A DNA stretch of 64,000 bases from JAFDZW01 sp964404255 (GCA_964404255.1 CAYOJJ010000001.1:248001-312000), one strand, 5' to 3'. Positions 17,033-26,543 are shown, numbered from the stretch's first letter. Numbers and translations are program-made. The notes: generated from the sequence alone by a model not told the origin.

Positions 17033-18673
17033 TTAAAATTTGTATTGCATACGGAAGGTGAAGCGATCGTCGTGAGCATCGGCAACCGTTGCAACAACCG
17101 GGGCAGCAGCAGTACCACCATTTTTGGTGAATTCTTCGGTGGTCGGATGATCCCAGTCAAGCATAAGGCGCATCGAGCCCGAAATAAAGATATTAAGATC
17201 GACCGAAATAGTATTGGTAGCAAGGTCTCCACCAAAACCATTGTTTGCCTGAACACCTTTAAGTGTGGTGCCGGTAGTACCGTTAACAGCAAAGATATCG
17301 GTACCTTTTACATCCGTATTCGGGTCATACATTTCGTAGCGAAGCGCTAATTGAAGGTTATCGCCAAGGTTCTGTACGAGCATTGCATAGAAGCCCATGA
17401 CATTTTTGATAACCGTCGAAGCAACCGGTGCTCCGAGCGCATCGGCATCGGCTTTGGAGAATAAGTATGCCGAACCGTAGAAAGGAACATGGCCGGTATA
17501 AAGCTCACCCTTGATGATCGAGCCGCCGAAAGGCAGTACCGATAAGTAAACTTGTGCATCGGCACCAAACAGGGAGCGATTTGACTCAAGGAAGGTATTG
17601 TTCTGGAGATTAAAGCTATGAGTGGTCTTCGGATTATCACTCTTATGAAGTTGTAAAGCACCGTTAGTACCATCATACTTTGCGACGATATCCGAAGGCT
17701 CGGTAATACCACCCATAGAGATAGAGCCACCGATATCGAAGCTCAACTCATCGCTTACCATAAAAGGAATACGCAAATGACCGATGATTTCCTTTGCCGG
17801 CTGGCCAATGACAGCGCTGCTTGCAAGAGCAATTTTGCCGGTACCTACACCGCCACTACCGCTCATTGGTGTTCCGCTGTTGAACGTACCACCTGGCAAT
17901 CCTCCCTGAGTAAATAACTGGAGAGCGCCTTCTTTTGCAACGGCAGTATTCACACTTGCCTGGAATGCAGAATCTGCACCGGCAGCAACGTAAGAATTCT
18001 GTCCGATCGGAGCAGAAGTGAAACCAGCTTTATTGTTAGCGCCGGGCAGAAAGCCTGAAGGACCTGTTCCAAAATTGTCTGATCCATTGAAAAGACCAAT
18101 TTCGAGCAACGGCTTAATATCACCGAAGGTCGGGTTATAAGCAACCTGCAAGCCGAGATCGCGCTCGCCGTTAAAGAAACGGTTTTCAAAAAGCGAACGC
18201 TCGGTGACTTCGCGGGCGCTTGAAGAGTAAGCGATTTCATAACCGAAGGGGCGGTTCATTGCACCCATGGTGAAGGTAAGGTCTTTTGTAGCATACCAAT
18301 CGGCGAAGACTTCTTTCATTACAAGGCCGTTTTCCGTAATATCCGGATAAACGGTTGCACCGATACTTCCGGCTTTATGAACGAATTTAACGCGGCCACG
18401 ACGAATACTAAAGGCGTTTCTGTTATTAGCAGCCGAAGCAAGAGAATCGCCATCCTGCCACTGCCACTGTGGCTGGACATATCCGCTGATCTTCAGCTTC
18501 GTAAGGCTATTCACAGTGTTTTCAAGTTCGGTTACGCGGTCAGCGACACCATCGACTTTACCGGAAAGCTCCGATACTTTTTCGTCGGCGGTTTGCGCCA
18601 GCGCCGTGCCTTGGCAGGCGACAACGAGGAGAGTCAAGAACGAAAGGGTCGTTCTAAGTTTCTTTGATAGCAT
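17033..18673 (-). CDS. Phosphate-selective porin (OprP/OprO-like)
   Basis: 546 residues. A signal peptide ends near residue 26 (GTALAQ). A short heptad-repeat segment follows (VSELSGKVDGVADRVTELEN, residues about 33-52), which should trimerise as a periplasmic coiled coil. The rest is a beta-barrel pattern beginning KISGYVQPQWQWQDGD and FSIRRGRVKFV and ending in Phe (RMQYKF), the outer-membrane signal. The family forms anion-selective pores for phosphate or polyphosphate. Its position directly upstream of pstS supports a phosphate role. It is probably the first gene of the pst operon. Confidence 0.88.
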   Translation of the reverse strand: MLSKKLRTTLSFLTLLVVACQGTALAQTADEKVSELSGKVDGVADRVTELENTVNSLTKLKISGYVQPQWQWQDGDSLASAANNRNAFSIRRGRVKFVHKAGSIGATVYPDITENGLVMKEVFADWYATKDLTFTMGAMNRPFGYEIAYSSSAREVTERSLFENRFFNGERDLGLQVAYNPTFGDIKPLLEIGLFNGSDNFGTGPSGFLPGANNKAGFTSAPIGQNSYVAAGADSAFQASVNTAVAKEGALQLFTQGGLPGGTFNSGTPMSGSGGVGTGKIALASSAVIGQPAKEIIGHLRIPFMVSDELSFDIGGSISMGGITEPSDIVAKYDGTNGALQLHKSDNPKTTHSFNLQNNTFLESNRSLFGADAQVYLSVLPFGGSIIKGELYTGHVPFYGSAYLFSKADADALGAPVASTVIKNVMGFYAMLVQNLGDNLQLALRYEMYDPNTDVKGTDIFAVNGTTGTTLKGVQANNGFGGDLATNTISVDLNIFISGSMRLMLDWDHPTTEEFTKNGGTAAAPVVATVADAHDDRFTFRMQYKF

Positions 18674-18706
18674 TGGTTTTTAAGCGTGAAAAAATAGATA
18701 ATCGGA

Positions 18707-18754
18707 TGCAAAATTACCCGATGCACATTAGATAAGTGTTACTGTAAAATTACC
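18707..18754 (-). promoter_or_regulatory. Direct repeat pair and -7 box upstream of phosphate porin
   Basis: Two copies of TGyAAAATTACC occur at 18707-18718 (TGCAAAATTACC) and 18743-18754 (TGTAAAATTACC), 36 bases apart. On the minus strand, TAATTTTG at 18709-18716 fits the TAnnTTTG -7 element, about 36 bases before the porin ATG. The same AAAATT core occurs at the pit promoter. This is a candidate binding site for a phosphate-responsive regulator; it does not match the E. coli PhoB box. Confidence 0.4.
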
Positions 18755-18794
18755 AAATTATTAAGTAGATAAAAATCCTGTAATATATTGATAA

Positions 18795-19211
18795 TTATAA
18801 ATCTAACGGGCCTGCCTGTGTATCGGAAATGACTTGTATTTTCGAAATATCTCTGATAAATACAGTGCGGACAGCATGATCGTGGAGCTCATATCCCGTC
18901 CACGATTTGGAATCCCCGGTAATACCTATAGCATTATCGACCTTGATACCCTGTAAATAAAACGTGTACACTTCTCCGTAGATCGTCGTTGCTTCGAGTT
19001 TCGTTTTAGGGGTCACCGCAAGACGATACATTTTGCCGTCTTCACCAAGAACAGTGATCTTTGTTACGACATTATCCTGATAATCCCACTTGATCTTTTC
19101 GGCAGGAAACCGCTTTTGCATGTCAGCATCGGGCAGCCCATACGTGTATAAATGCTGGCAGGAGCCAAGCAGCAAGGCAAGAACTACAACGATAGCAGCA
19201 TTTTTTTTCAC
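18795..19211 (-). CDS. Small exported lipoprotein of unknown function
   Basis: 138 residues. The signal peptide MKKNAAIVVVLALLLGSCQH has a good lipobox with Cys at residue 18. The mature part is largely beta-strand-like, with alternating hydrophobic residues (VVTKITVLGEDGKMYRLAV, KLEATTIYGEVYTFYLQ, RTVFIRDISKIQVIS). No known family was recognised. It is transcribed toward the porin, with 121 bases between; the porin has its own promoter-like motifs there, so the two are probably separate units. Confidence 0.75.
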   Translation of the reverse strand: MKKNAAIVVVLALLLGSCQHLYTYGLPDADMQKRFPAEKIKWDYQDNVVTKITVLGEDGKMYRLAVTPKTKLEATTIYGEVYTFYLQGIKVDNAIGITGDSKSWTGYELHDHAVRTVFIRDISKIQVISDTQAGPLDL

Positions 19212-19400
19212 TTCTGCATACTACAGCGGAAAGCTCGCCTATGTTCCGTTGGTAATAATTTCTTAATATTTCGGTTATGCGGAGGCCTCCCTCAAGAGTT
19301 GCAGAAAGTTAATGATTCGGAGGAAATTTCCCTTTCCAACACGTTGTTTTCCTGAGCTACGCCGAATTACGGTTTGGCAATACTTTACCTTGCACGCTTC

Positions 19401-21422
19401 ATGGCCAAGAAAAAGCTCTCAACCGAAGAAATAGATTGGATCGCCGTTGCCCGTACGGTTCTCACCTCCCGGGCTATTGACCGCATCGAAGAAACCGAGC
19501 TCGTCCCGGCCGGCCTGGTAACCTATCAGTTTTCCGCCCGTGGCCACGATATGATCCAGGCCATTCTTTCCGATAGGCTTTCGCATCCGCATGACGGAGC
19601 CACTGTCTATTATCGTTCGCGTCCGTTCGTACTTGGGCAGGGACTTACCGCCGAAGAATCGATGGCCGCTTCGATGGCCCGCTCCGGTGGCGTACATGGC
19701 GGCCGCGACATCGGCGTCGTACATTTTCTGCGCTCACGCGGAAAGGCAACAGTACTTCCGGCTTCCGGTGATGTCGGTGCACAGTATTCGCCGGCTATCG
19801 GCTGGGCGCAATCGGTCCAGTACTATGCTAATGAATTAAAGGACGAATCATATCAAGGAGCAATCGCCGTAGCGCTTGGCGGCGATGGTTCGGTAGCTGC
19901 CAATGGATTCTGGGCTGCACTCAATGTAGCTACGACGCAAAAGCTTCCGCTGCTATTCTTCATTGAGAATAACGGCTATGGTATTTCCGTCACCGGAGAT
20001 TTCCAAACTCCCGGAGCGAATATTGCAAAGAATCTTGCTTCCTTCGGTAATTTAAAAATATGGGATGGCGATGGTACCGATCCGCAAAAAGCTTCTGCTC
20101 TGATCAATGAGGCAGTAGAGTACGTGCGTCAGTGGAAGGGACCAGGATTAATTCATTTGACGGTACCGCGTCTTGAAGGTCATTCCTTCGTCGATACTCA
20201 AAGTTATAAGCCGAAAGAATTACTGGAGAAAGAGCGCGCCAGCGATCCGCTCGAAAAGCTGAAGAAGTATATGATCGGCAAGGCGCTCAGCGCCAAGCAA
20301 TGGGAGGATCTGGAAAGACAGGTAGAGCAAGAAGTAAATGCTGCTCGTGACAAAGCAAAGGCTTCTCCAGCCCCGGATGTATCGACGGTTACCGAGCATG
20401 TCTTCTCTTCCAATAAAGTAACGATCGTTACGACCAAAGAAGAAGGCGTCCGTATGAACATGCAGGATGCTGTTCGTAAAACGCTGGAAGTTGAACTGGC
20501 AAGGAATCCGAAGCTGCTTATTTTTGGTGAAGATGTCGGCGCAAAAGGTGGCGTCCATGGTGCTACCGTTGACTTACAAGTAAAGTTTGGTAAAGAGCGT
20601 GTCTTCGATACTTCGCTTTCTGAAGAAGGTATTATCGGTCGTTCGGTAGGTATGGCGTTTGCAGGATTGAAGCCAGTACCGGAAATTCAATTTAGAAAAT
20701 ACGCCGATCCGGCAACCGAGCAGATCAATGATGCCGGTACGGTACGCTGGCGTACGAAATCACAATTCACGGCAGGAATGGTAATTCGTATTCCGGCAGG
20801 CTTTGCAAAAAAGACGGGCGATCCCTGGCACTCGGTATCGGGTGAAGCGGCCTTCGCTCATCAGATCGGTTGGTGCATTGCTTTCCCATCGAATGCGGAA
20901 GATGCCGTCGGTTTATTACGCACCGCGCTTCGCAGTGATGACCCCACATTCTTCTTCGAACACCGTGCACTGCTCGATACGCCGCAAGGCCGTACTCCTT
21001 ACCCCGGCGACGAATTCATGGTGCCGTTTGGCAAAGCTCGTGTAGTAAAAGAAGGCCGTGATGCAACGATCGTTACCTGGGGCGCAATGGTATCACGCTC
21101 GGTTGAAGCCGTAGAAGCGCTCGGCGCTTCAGTTGAAATTCTCGATCTTCGTACCATCGTGCCGTGGGATAAAGAAGCGGTATTAGCATCAGTTCGCAAG
21201 ACCAATCGCGTGATCGTTATCTGTGAAGACAACTGGACGGCAAACTTCGCGGCCGAAGTCTGCTCCACGATTATGCAGGAAGTTTTCGATTCGCTCGATG
21301 CACCGGTCGAACGTCTTTCTACAATCGATGTACCAATCCCTTACAATGTCGGCCTAATGGATGCCGTGCTTCCGGGAGTCGATATGATCCGCACTGCTGT
21401 TTCAAAATTGCTTGCATATTAA
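19401..21422 (+). CDS. 2-oxoacid dehydrogenase E1, alpha and beta subunits fused
   Basis: 673 residues joining the two E1 subunits in one chain. The alpha half (about 1-330) has the thiamine diphosphate motif GDGSVAANGFWAALNVA, the RSRP motif and an HSFVDTQSYKP stretch. The beta half (about 360-673) has MNMQDAVRKTLEVEL, FGEDVGAKGGVHG, FDTSLSEEGIIGRSVGMA and the C-terminal SIDVPIPYN-like block (STIDVPIPYNVGLMDAVLP). E1 decarboxylates a 2-oxoacid and passes the acyl group to the lipoyl E2 subunit. The type is closer to branched-chain oxoisovalerate or acetoin dehydrogenase than to AceE; no E2 or E3 gene lies here. ATG 19401 is preferred to a TTG at 19374. Confidence 0.88.
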   Translation: MAKKKLSTEEIDWIAVARTVLTSRAIDRIEETELVPAGLVTYQFSARGHDMIQAILSDRLSHPHDGATVYYRSRPFVLGQGLTAEESMAASMARSGGVHGGRDIGVVHFLRSRGKATVLPASGDVGAQYSPAIGWAQSVQYYANELKDESYQGAIAVALGGDGSVAANGFWAALNVATTQKLPLLFFIENNGYGISVTGDFQTPGANIAKNLASFGNLKIWDGDGTDPQKASALINEAVEYVRQWKGPGLIHLTVPRLEGHSFVDTQSYKPKELLEKERASDPLEKLKKYMIGKALSAKQWEDLERQVEQEVNAARDKAKASPAPDVSTVTEHVFSSNKVTIVTTKEEGVRMNMQDAVRKTLEVELARNPKLLIFGEDVGAKGGVHGATVDLQVKFGKERVFDTSLSEEGIIGRSVGMAFAGLKPVPEIQFRKYADPATEQINDAGTVRWRTKSQFTAGMVIRIPAGFAKKTGDPWHSVSGEAAFAHQIGWCIAFPSNAEDAVGLLRTALRSDDPTFFFEHRALLDTPQGRTPYPGDEFMVPFGKARVVKEGRDATIVTWGAMVSRSVEAVEALGASVEILDLRTIVPWDKEAVLASVRKTNRVIVICEDNWTANFAAEVCSTIMQEVFDSLDAPVERLSTIDVPIPYNVGLMDAVLPGVDMIRTAVSKLLAY

Positions 21423-21437
21423 ATTCTCAAACCACCC

Positions 21438-21986
21438 ATGGATAGACTCGTAGCCATCAATTCAGTCGAAGATATTTTTCCGCAGTATCGCAATACGCCG
21501 ATTGGCAAGTTGCTCGAGTATCACGATCTTAATCGCGATCTCGATCCCATAACTGCGCCGCAATTACTTATCGGTATGTGCATGGATAACCGCAAGCACT
21601 TGCGTATCCCTGATAACTTCTCGTATATCATCCGTACCGGCGGCGCGAATCTGCGCTATAGCGAATTCAAAGTATCGTATGCATTAGCAGTCGGCAATGT
21701 ACATCACATCGCTCTTATCGGCCATACCAATTGCGGCATGGTGCATTTGGTCGATAGGAAAGAAGCGTTCATTAAGGGCCTTATCGAATCGGCCGGATGG
21801 GATCGTGCCCATGCCGAAGCGCACTTCGATCAATACGCACCGATGTTCGAGATCGGTAATGAAATAGATTTCGTCCTTTCCGAAGCCAAGCGCTTGCGTA
21901 CGCAATACCCTAAGATCATGGTTGCTCCGATGATCTACAGAGTCGAAGATAATCGCATCTACCTTGTCAAAGAATCGGCCGAGTGA
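21438..21986 (+). CDS. Beta-carbonic anhydrase-like protein
   Basis: 182 residues. The zinc and dyad residues of beta-carbonic anhydrases are present: Cys-x-Asp-x-Arg in GMCMDNRKHLRIP (around residue 49) and His-x-x-Cys in LIGHTNCGMVHL (around residue 96). Overall length is near the lower end of the family, and the N-terminal helix is short. The expected reaction is reversible hydration of CO2. It lies 15 bases after the E1 gene on the same strand, so it probably shares its transcript; E1 releases CO2, which fits, but this link is inference. Its stop codon abuts the stop of the convergent gene with no spacer. Confidence 0.78.
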   Translation: MDRLVAINSVEDIFPQYRNTPIGKLLEYHDLNRDLDPITAPQLLIGMCMDNRKHLRIPDNFSYIIRTGGANLRYSEFKVSYALAVGNVHHIALIGHTNCGMVHLVDRKEAFIKGLIESAGWDRAHAEAHFDQYAPMFEIGNEIDFVLSEAKRLRTQYPKIMVAPMIYRVEDNRIYLVKESAE

Positions 21987-24221
21987 TCAGACGCTTCCGA
22001 GGTATTCGAACTGGTACGTTTCGGAGATTCTGAATACCTGAATGGCTCCGGAACAATCTTTGAAATAGAAGATCGTAGATGGTGAAGCCTTTCCATCGAG
22101 GCCAACTCCATCTATGACTCCGTACTTATTAAGCGCCTGCGCTTTTACGATCTGCTTCACATGATCGTCGGCAAGCTTTTTTGCCGCGACCTCTAATTGC
22201 CCCTGCATCCAGCCATAGAAAGCACCCGCACCAATATTTATACCGGCGCTTGCCAATCCATTAGCAATTCCAACAGCAATACTTTCTCCTTTTGCCATTG
22301 CCTCGGCAACAGCGGAAGTTACTTCACCAATGTTCTCGGCAACATCAGTGATCAGATCGAGATCGGATGAAGAAACATTGGATTGCGGATTCGCTTTGAT
22401 CCAGGCTTGAAAGGCATGAAGAGCATTGGTATCCTGAACTATGCATAGCGCCACATCTTCCGGAATACCGATCTTGGAAAGAGCCGCTGCCATTTTTTGC
22501 AGCACTGCCCGGTGAGCTGCGGCCAGAGCAGCCTTCTTCTGCTGTTGTTCTTTCAGGTGTTGTTGGTACTCCTGCTGCCTTATACGTGCAAACCGCTCCT
22601 CCTCTTGCTGGCTGACTGTTGCAACCGCCGCTCTGGCAGTCCGGGCATAATAGGCAAGCTGGGTCACCCAATTATCGCACGATTGGCAAATGCTCAACCC
22701 TCTAAGCCAGGAAGGATCGCCGCCGGAATTCTTTGCTATGGCATCATCGAGGCTTTTTTGCATCGACTGCCGCATCTTTATAACCCGGCCGATGGAATTC
22801 TGTAAAGTGGTGATCGCCTCGGCGATCCTGTAATCGTTACGTCCGATATTTTTTAAGGAATCGAGAAGCTGACGCATCGAATCGATCGAAGCATCGAGAT
22901 GACGCAGGCATTCTTTAGAGGATGTAACGATCTGTTCGAGGCGCTCGGTCTCTTCGGTCTGTTCGTGTAAAAGTTCGGAGCATTCTTTGGTGAGACGGTC
23001 TATCGTCGAGCGATGAGATTCAGCATCCGAGATGGCATGAGAAAGAGCATTGCTGAAATTGAATTTCATAAGTACCGATTCAACAATCGAAAGCGAGTCG
23101 GAGATAGCTCTATATACTTTATACGCCTTTGCCGCTTCCTGCTCCATGCTATCGGCAATTCTTCTATATTCAAAGCCGCCATCGGCTGAGGCAATGTACT
23201 TTCCGAAAAACTTTCTTTGCAAAAATTGATACGCCTGCTCCAGTGAATCGAAACGTTTACGTTGCTGCTTCAGGCTATCGATGCGGTGTTGCAGCGAATC
23301 GCGATACGCCGTAAAATGCTGAATATTTTGTTCATCGGTCTGAAGATCTTTTTTATATTCTTCAATCTGAGTTTTAATCTTATCGCAGGGCCCGGGCTCA
23401 GTATTCCCATCGGCAATCGTAACCGTTGAAGGAAGTGAGGCGAGGCGTTCACCTTCGGGTGTGATAAGGGTTACTTTCCAGATATAGGTTTTAGTAGGCG
23501 AAGGGATGATGCCCGTAATATTCGTCGTCGGCAGTGTCATCGAAGGTGCAGTCGTTTGCTCGCGCAACGCAATGCCGCTCGAGGAGAATTGGGCCGTAGA
23601 AGTTTGCCCGGGTATTATGGGGATGATCTCAAACTCATAGCGGTTCGCTCCGCTCATCGAGGGAGCGGCCATCCAGGTAAAGGTGATCGCTCCAATGCTG
23701 GTAGTATCTCCATTGGCAGGGGTGATAAGTATCGGGGCGGTAGCAGCTATGATCTTCGTGACGGCACAATCGCTTGAAAGCAAAGTAGTGCCGGTAGAAG
23801 GTGTGCTGCCCACTACCTGCACCGAGGCGCAGATCGTATAGATACCATCCGGCAGTGTTCCGCTTCGCTGGGTTGTGGATGCCGTTGCGCCGAAGAACTC
23901 GATAGCAGAAAATTGGATCGCATCACTTCCGTGGATAATAGTGCTTCCGGGCTGAAGTGTAATGACGACCCCGGCATTATCCCGAACTTTGGCAATGAGT
24001 TCACCATCTCGGGTAAGCGTGGCGCCTATCCTTGCCGATATAGAATGAGTAGTAGGGTTCAAAAGCGAAAGGGTGATCGCGGCAGGGTCGCTTTGCCAAT
24101 CGGAGAGATGGTTACTTACAGTCGGTGCAACGATTACATGAATTGCCGGCTGCTGGGCCCGGCTTCGCTGGCCGACCAAAAACAGTACGGCCAGCAAGAT
24201 GAGATGGATAGTGTATTTCAT
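21987..24221 (-). CDS. Large exported protein: beta-rich N-terminal domain plus long coiled coil
   Basis: 744 residues with a signal peptide (first 22 or so residues, ending QRSRAQ). Residues about 25-280 are beta-rich, with a fibronectin-like stretch after APILITPANGDTTSIG and FTWMAAPSMSGANRYEFEI; the first part resembles the TANFOR-type domain described in Bacteroidota/Chlorobi genomes, but I am not certain. Residues about 285-500 are a long coiled coil (QIEEYKKDLQTDEQNIQHF, SLQHRIDSLKQQRKRF). Another charged helix follows near 555-590 (QEEERFARIRQQEYQQHLK), and the end is a glycine-rich then globular part. Cellular location is probably periplasmic or cell-surface. Function unknown; no neighbour gives a clue. 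Confidence 0.7.
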   Translation of the reverse strand: MKYTIHLILLAVLFLVGQRSRAQQPAIHVIVAPTVSNHLSDWQSDPAAITLSLLNPTTHSISARIGATLTRDGELIAKVRDNAGVVITLQPGSTIIHGSDAIQFSAIEFFGATASTTQRSGTLPDGIYTICASVQVVGSTPSTGTTLLSSDCAVTKIIAATAPILITPANGDTTSIGAITFTWMAAPSMSGANRYEFEIIPIIPGQTSTAQFSSSGIALREQTTAPSMTLPTTNITGIIPSPTKTYIWKVTLITPEGERLASLPSTVTIADGNTEPGPCDKIKTQIEEYKKDLQTDEQNIQHFTAYRDSLQHRIDSLKQQRKRFDSLEQAYQFLQRKFFGKYIASADGGFEYRRIADSMEQEAAKAYKVYRAISDSLSIVESVLMKFNFSNALSHAISDAESHRSTIDRLTKECSELLHEQTEETERLEQIVTSSKECLRHLDASIDSMRQLLDSLKNIGRNDYRIAEAITTLQNSIGRVIKMRQSMQKSLDDAIAKNSGGDPSWLRGLSICQSCDNWVTQLAYYARTARAAVATVSQQEEERFARIRQQEYQQHLKEQQQKKAALAAAHRAVLQKMAAALSKIGIPEDVALCIVQDTNALHAFQAWIKANPQSNVSSSDLDLITDVAENIGEVTSAVAEAMAKGESIAVGIANGLASAGINIGAGAFYGWMQGQLEVAAKKLADDHVKQIVKAQALNKYGVIDGVGLDGKASPSTIFYFKDCSGAIQVFRISETYQFEYLGSV

Positions 24222-24343
24222 AGCGATAGTGAATTTAATACCGTATAAACGTCCGAACTCTCATTGATGTGACTTTCATCGGTATCGAAGCGTTATACCG
24301 CTATTGTAATGGAGTTAGCATCATTGTTTTTTGAGGAGAAAAT

Positions 24344-24991
24344 ATGAAGATCGCAGTATTCGGTACGGGGATGGTAGGTAATACGATCGGCTCTAAATTA
24401 GTGAGCCTCGGTCATGAAGTAATGATGGGTTCGCGCACGGCAACAAATGAAAAAGCGGCGGCCTGGGTTGCTGCCAATGGGGCCAATGCTTCGGCAGGTA
24501 CGTATTCCGATGCCGCTGCTTATGGTGAGATCGTGTTCAATTGTACGAACGGCGCCGGCTCGCTCGATGCCCTTCGTGCGGCCAGTGCTTCGAATCTCAG
24601 CGGTAAGATCATCGTCGATATTTCTAATCCGCTTGATTTTTCTAAGGGTATGCCACCTTCGTTGTTTGTCTGCAATACCGATTCACTTGCCGAGCAAATC
24701 CAGAAGGAATTTCCAAGTGCAAAAGTCGTGAAGACACTTAATACCGTCAATTGTAATCTCATGGTCAATCCTTCATTGGTTAAGGGCGATCATGATATGA
24801 TGTATTGCGGTAACGATGCCGATGCAAAAGCGCAGGTAAAAGAAATCCTTACCGGCTGGTTCGGCTGGAAGCACACCCTCGATCTTGGTGATCTCACTGG
24901 CGCTCGTGGGATGGAGATGTGGCTGCCGTTATGGTTAAAGCTATGGGGAGCAGTCGGTAGTCCGAACTTCAATTTGCATATTGCAAAATAA
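24344..24991 (+). CDS. F420-dependent NADP reductase-like oxidoreductase
   Basis: 215 residues with an N-terminal Rossmann fold: MKIAVFGTGMVGNTIGSKL contains the GxGxxG-type dinucleotide loop, and MGSRTATNEKA follows, where the Arg fits NADP binding. The rest (VVKTLNTVNCNLMVNP, ARGMEMWLPLWLKLW) matches NPDG-type proteins named for coenzyme F420, many of which in bacteria use other partners. The true substrate is unknown. A strong ribosome site (GAGGAG) is placed 8 bases before the ATG. It converges with a glycosyltransferase gene directly at the 3' end. Confidence 0.82.
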   Translation: MKIAVFGTGMVGNTIGSKLVSLGHEVMMGSRTATNEKAAAWVAANGANASAGTYSDAAAYGEIVFNCTNGAGSLDALRAASASNLSGKIIVDISNPLDFSKGMPPSLFVCNTDSLAEQIQKEFPSAKVVKTLNTVNCNLMVNPSLVKGDHDMMYCGNDADAKAQVKEILTGWFGWKHTLDLGDLTGARGMEMWLPLWLKLWGAVGSPNFNLHIAK

Positions 24992-24992
24992 G

Positions 24993-26543
24993 CTACGGAT
25001 TTCGCTCATAGATCTCAAAGACGCCTTCGGTACTTATATAATGGTACTGCTCTCTGAAGTGATTATCTGCCTGCAGTTGCGTATTATAATTATCCGTTGA
25101 AGATGCAGCTAGTGTTGCCGCTTCATTACAACTGGCGCTAAGCAGCAGCACATAATTAGGACGTTTATCTATAACATATTCTGCATCGAATGTTTTGCCG
25201 GCCTTTCGGTCGCGGGCGATCTTTTTATCCATTAGTCCATTTAGATCGAGTAACCTAATCGAAGGATTTCGAAAACCGATCAACCCTGCCTCACCGGTTG
25301 CCACCACCGCTGTATCATGGATATGCTCTTTTACCCAGCTTGCAGCAGCTTCATGATCGATCGTCGAATGACCGATGATCCTCGAGAATCCTGTTTCCAT
25401 TGATAGGTGCTGACCGCGAAGCGTTACCCGTTCGATAAAAATAGTACAGAGGGAAAGAAACACACAGATAGTCATGGCAAGCACGGGCCGTGCAAAGAAC
25501 CTTGTCCCGCCCCGAAACCTGAAAAAGAAGGAGCGAAGCCCGATAGTACTAAGTATAATGAGTATCGGGGCAATAGGAATAAGAAAGCGAAAGCCCGGCA
25601 TCCAATCGCCACTCGAGTAGATAGTAAATACCGAAGCGGTACCAATGAATAATAAGCAGCTCACCAAAAAGCGGTGTCGATAGGTCGGCTCCGTAAATGA
25701 GAACGGTATCACAAATAATAATGGCCCGCATAAGCCACCAAAACAGGCAAGCAAATACTTGAATCCTAAGATATAGGCTTTTATACCGCCGCCTGTTTTG
25801 GCGTAGAACGTATTAGGCAACAGATCGTGGTAGAGCGACCATCTCCAGGTAATAAGTATTACCATAAGCAATAGATACGGGAGGAAGCAGTATCGTATCA
25901 TTCTCAGTTTTTTTCCTGAAAGAATAAAGAGATATGCCATAATGATGAGAGCAAATAGGGGCGCTTCGGGACGAACATAAGATGCGAGACCAAAAAATAC
26001 TGCGAGGGAAAGATAATAACCGGGAGGAACAAGTTCTTTCGTTACTAATTGTTCGAGGATATAAGCGATCGATAAATAGAAGAAGGCGACCATTGTCATT
26101 TCCAATGCTCCGCAGCTCCAGAGGATAAAGGCCGAGCACGAAGAGAGCGAGAGCACGGCAAGGGAGGCGTAAACCGTCTGATATAGGTCGCCGCGAAATA
26201 ACCTTCTTGTGAAGATGAATAGTAGTACAATAGTCGCTAATCCAAAGAAATAGCTAAGGCCTTTTGCAGCCCAGAGCAGCCCTGCCTCACTTCGGGCGAG
26301 ACCGGTATATTTTATTGCGGCGATCAATACTACCCACAAGGGATCGGAAAAACCTTCCACATATTCACCCGCATTATAGACAAACCCATTTCCCGAGGCG
26401 ACATTATCGGCTACCCGCAGGGAAATAAAAATATCGTCAACTCCGAAGTTTATATAGTCGATCGTTTGTATCACGATCAATACACTGCTTAACCCCAGAA
26501 GAAGGACGACAAGCACGGACCGAGCCTTCCATTGAACCTTCAT
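24993..26543 (-). CDS. GT-C-fold membrane glycosyltransferase (AftB-like)
   Basis: 516 residues with about ten hydrophobic segments in residues 8-370. The first loop has GVDDIFISLRVADNVASGNG followed by EYVEGFSDPLW, the DD-plus-EG-x-SDPLW pattern of AftB-type and related GT-C transferases that use polyprenyl-phosphate sugars. The last 140 residues are soluble, with GEAGLIGFRNPSIRLLDLNG matching the equivalent region (GDKAGLMAYMSGASILQLEG) of the gene at 60953, so the two are paralogues. Location is the inner membrane with the active site outside. Acceptor unknown; no glycan operon is attached. Confidence 0.65.
   Translation of the reverse strand: MKVQWKARSVLVVLLLGLSSVLIVIQTIDYINFGVDDIFISLRVADNVASGNGFVYNAGEYVEGFSDPLWVVLIAAIKYTGLARSEAGLLWAAKGLSYFFGLATIVLLFIFTRRLFRGDLYQTVYASLAVLSLSSCSAFILWSCGALEMTMVAFFYLSIAYILEQLVTKELVPPGYYLSLAVFFGLASYVRPEAPLFALIIMAYLFILSGKKLRMIRYCFLPYLLLMVILITWRWSLYHDLLPNTFYAKTGGGIKAYILGFKYLLACFGGLCGPLLFVIPFSFTEPTYRHRFLVSCLLFIGTASVFTIYSSGDWMPGFRFLIPIAPILIILSTIGLRSFFFRFRGGTRFFARPVLAMTICVFLSLCTIFIERVTLRGQHLSMETGFSRIIGHSTIDHEAAASWVKEHIHDTAVVATGEAGLIGFRNPSIRLLDLNGLMDKKIARDRKAGKTFDAEYVIDKRPNYVLLLSASCNEAATLAASSTDNYNTQLQADNHFREQYHYISTEGVFEIYERNP

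Noticed and set aside
19282..19291. GGAGGCCTCC palindrome
   Set aside because: A 10-bp palindrome of this sort arises often by chance and no context supports it.
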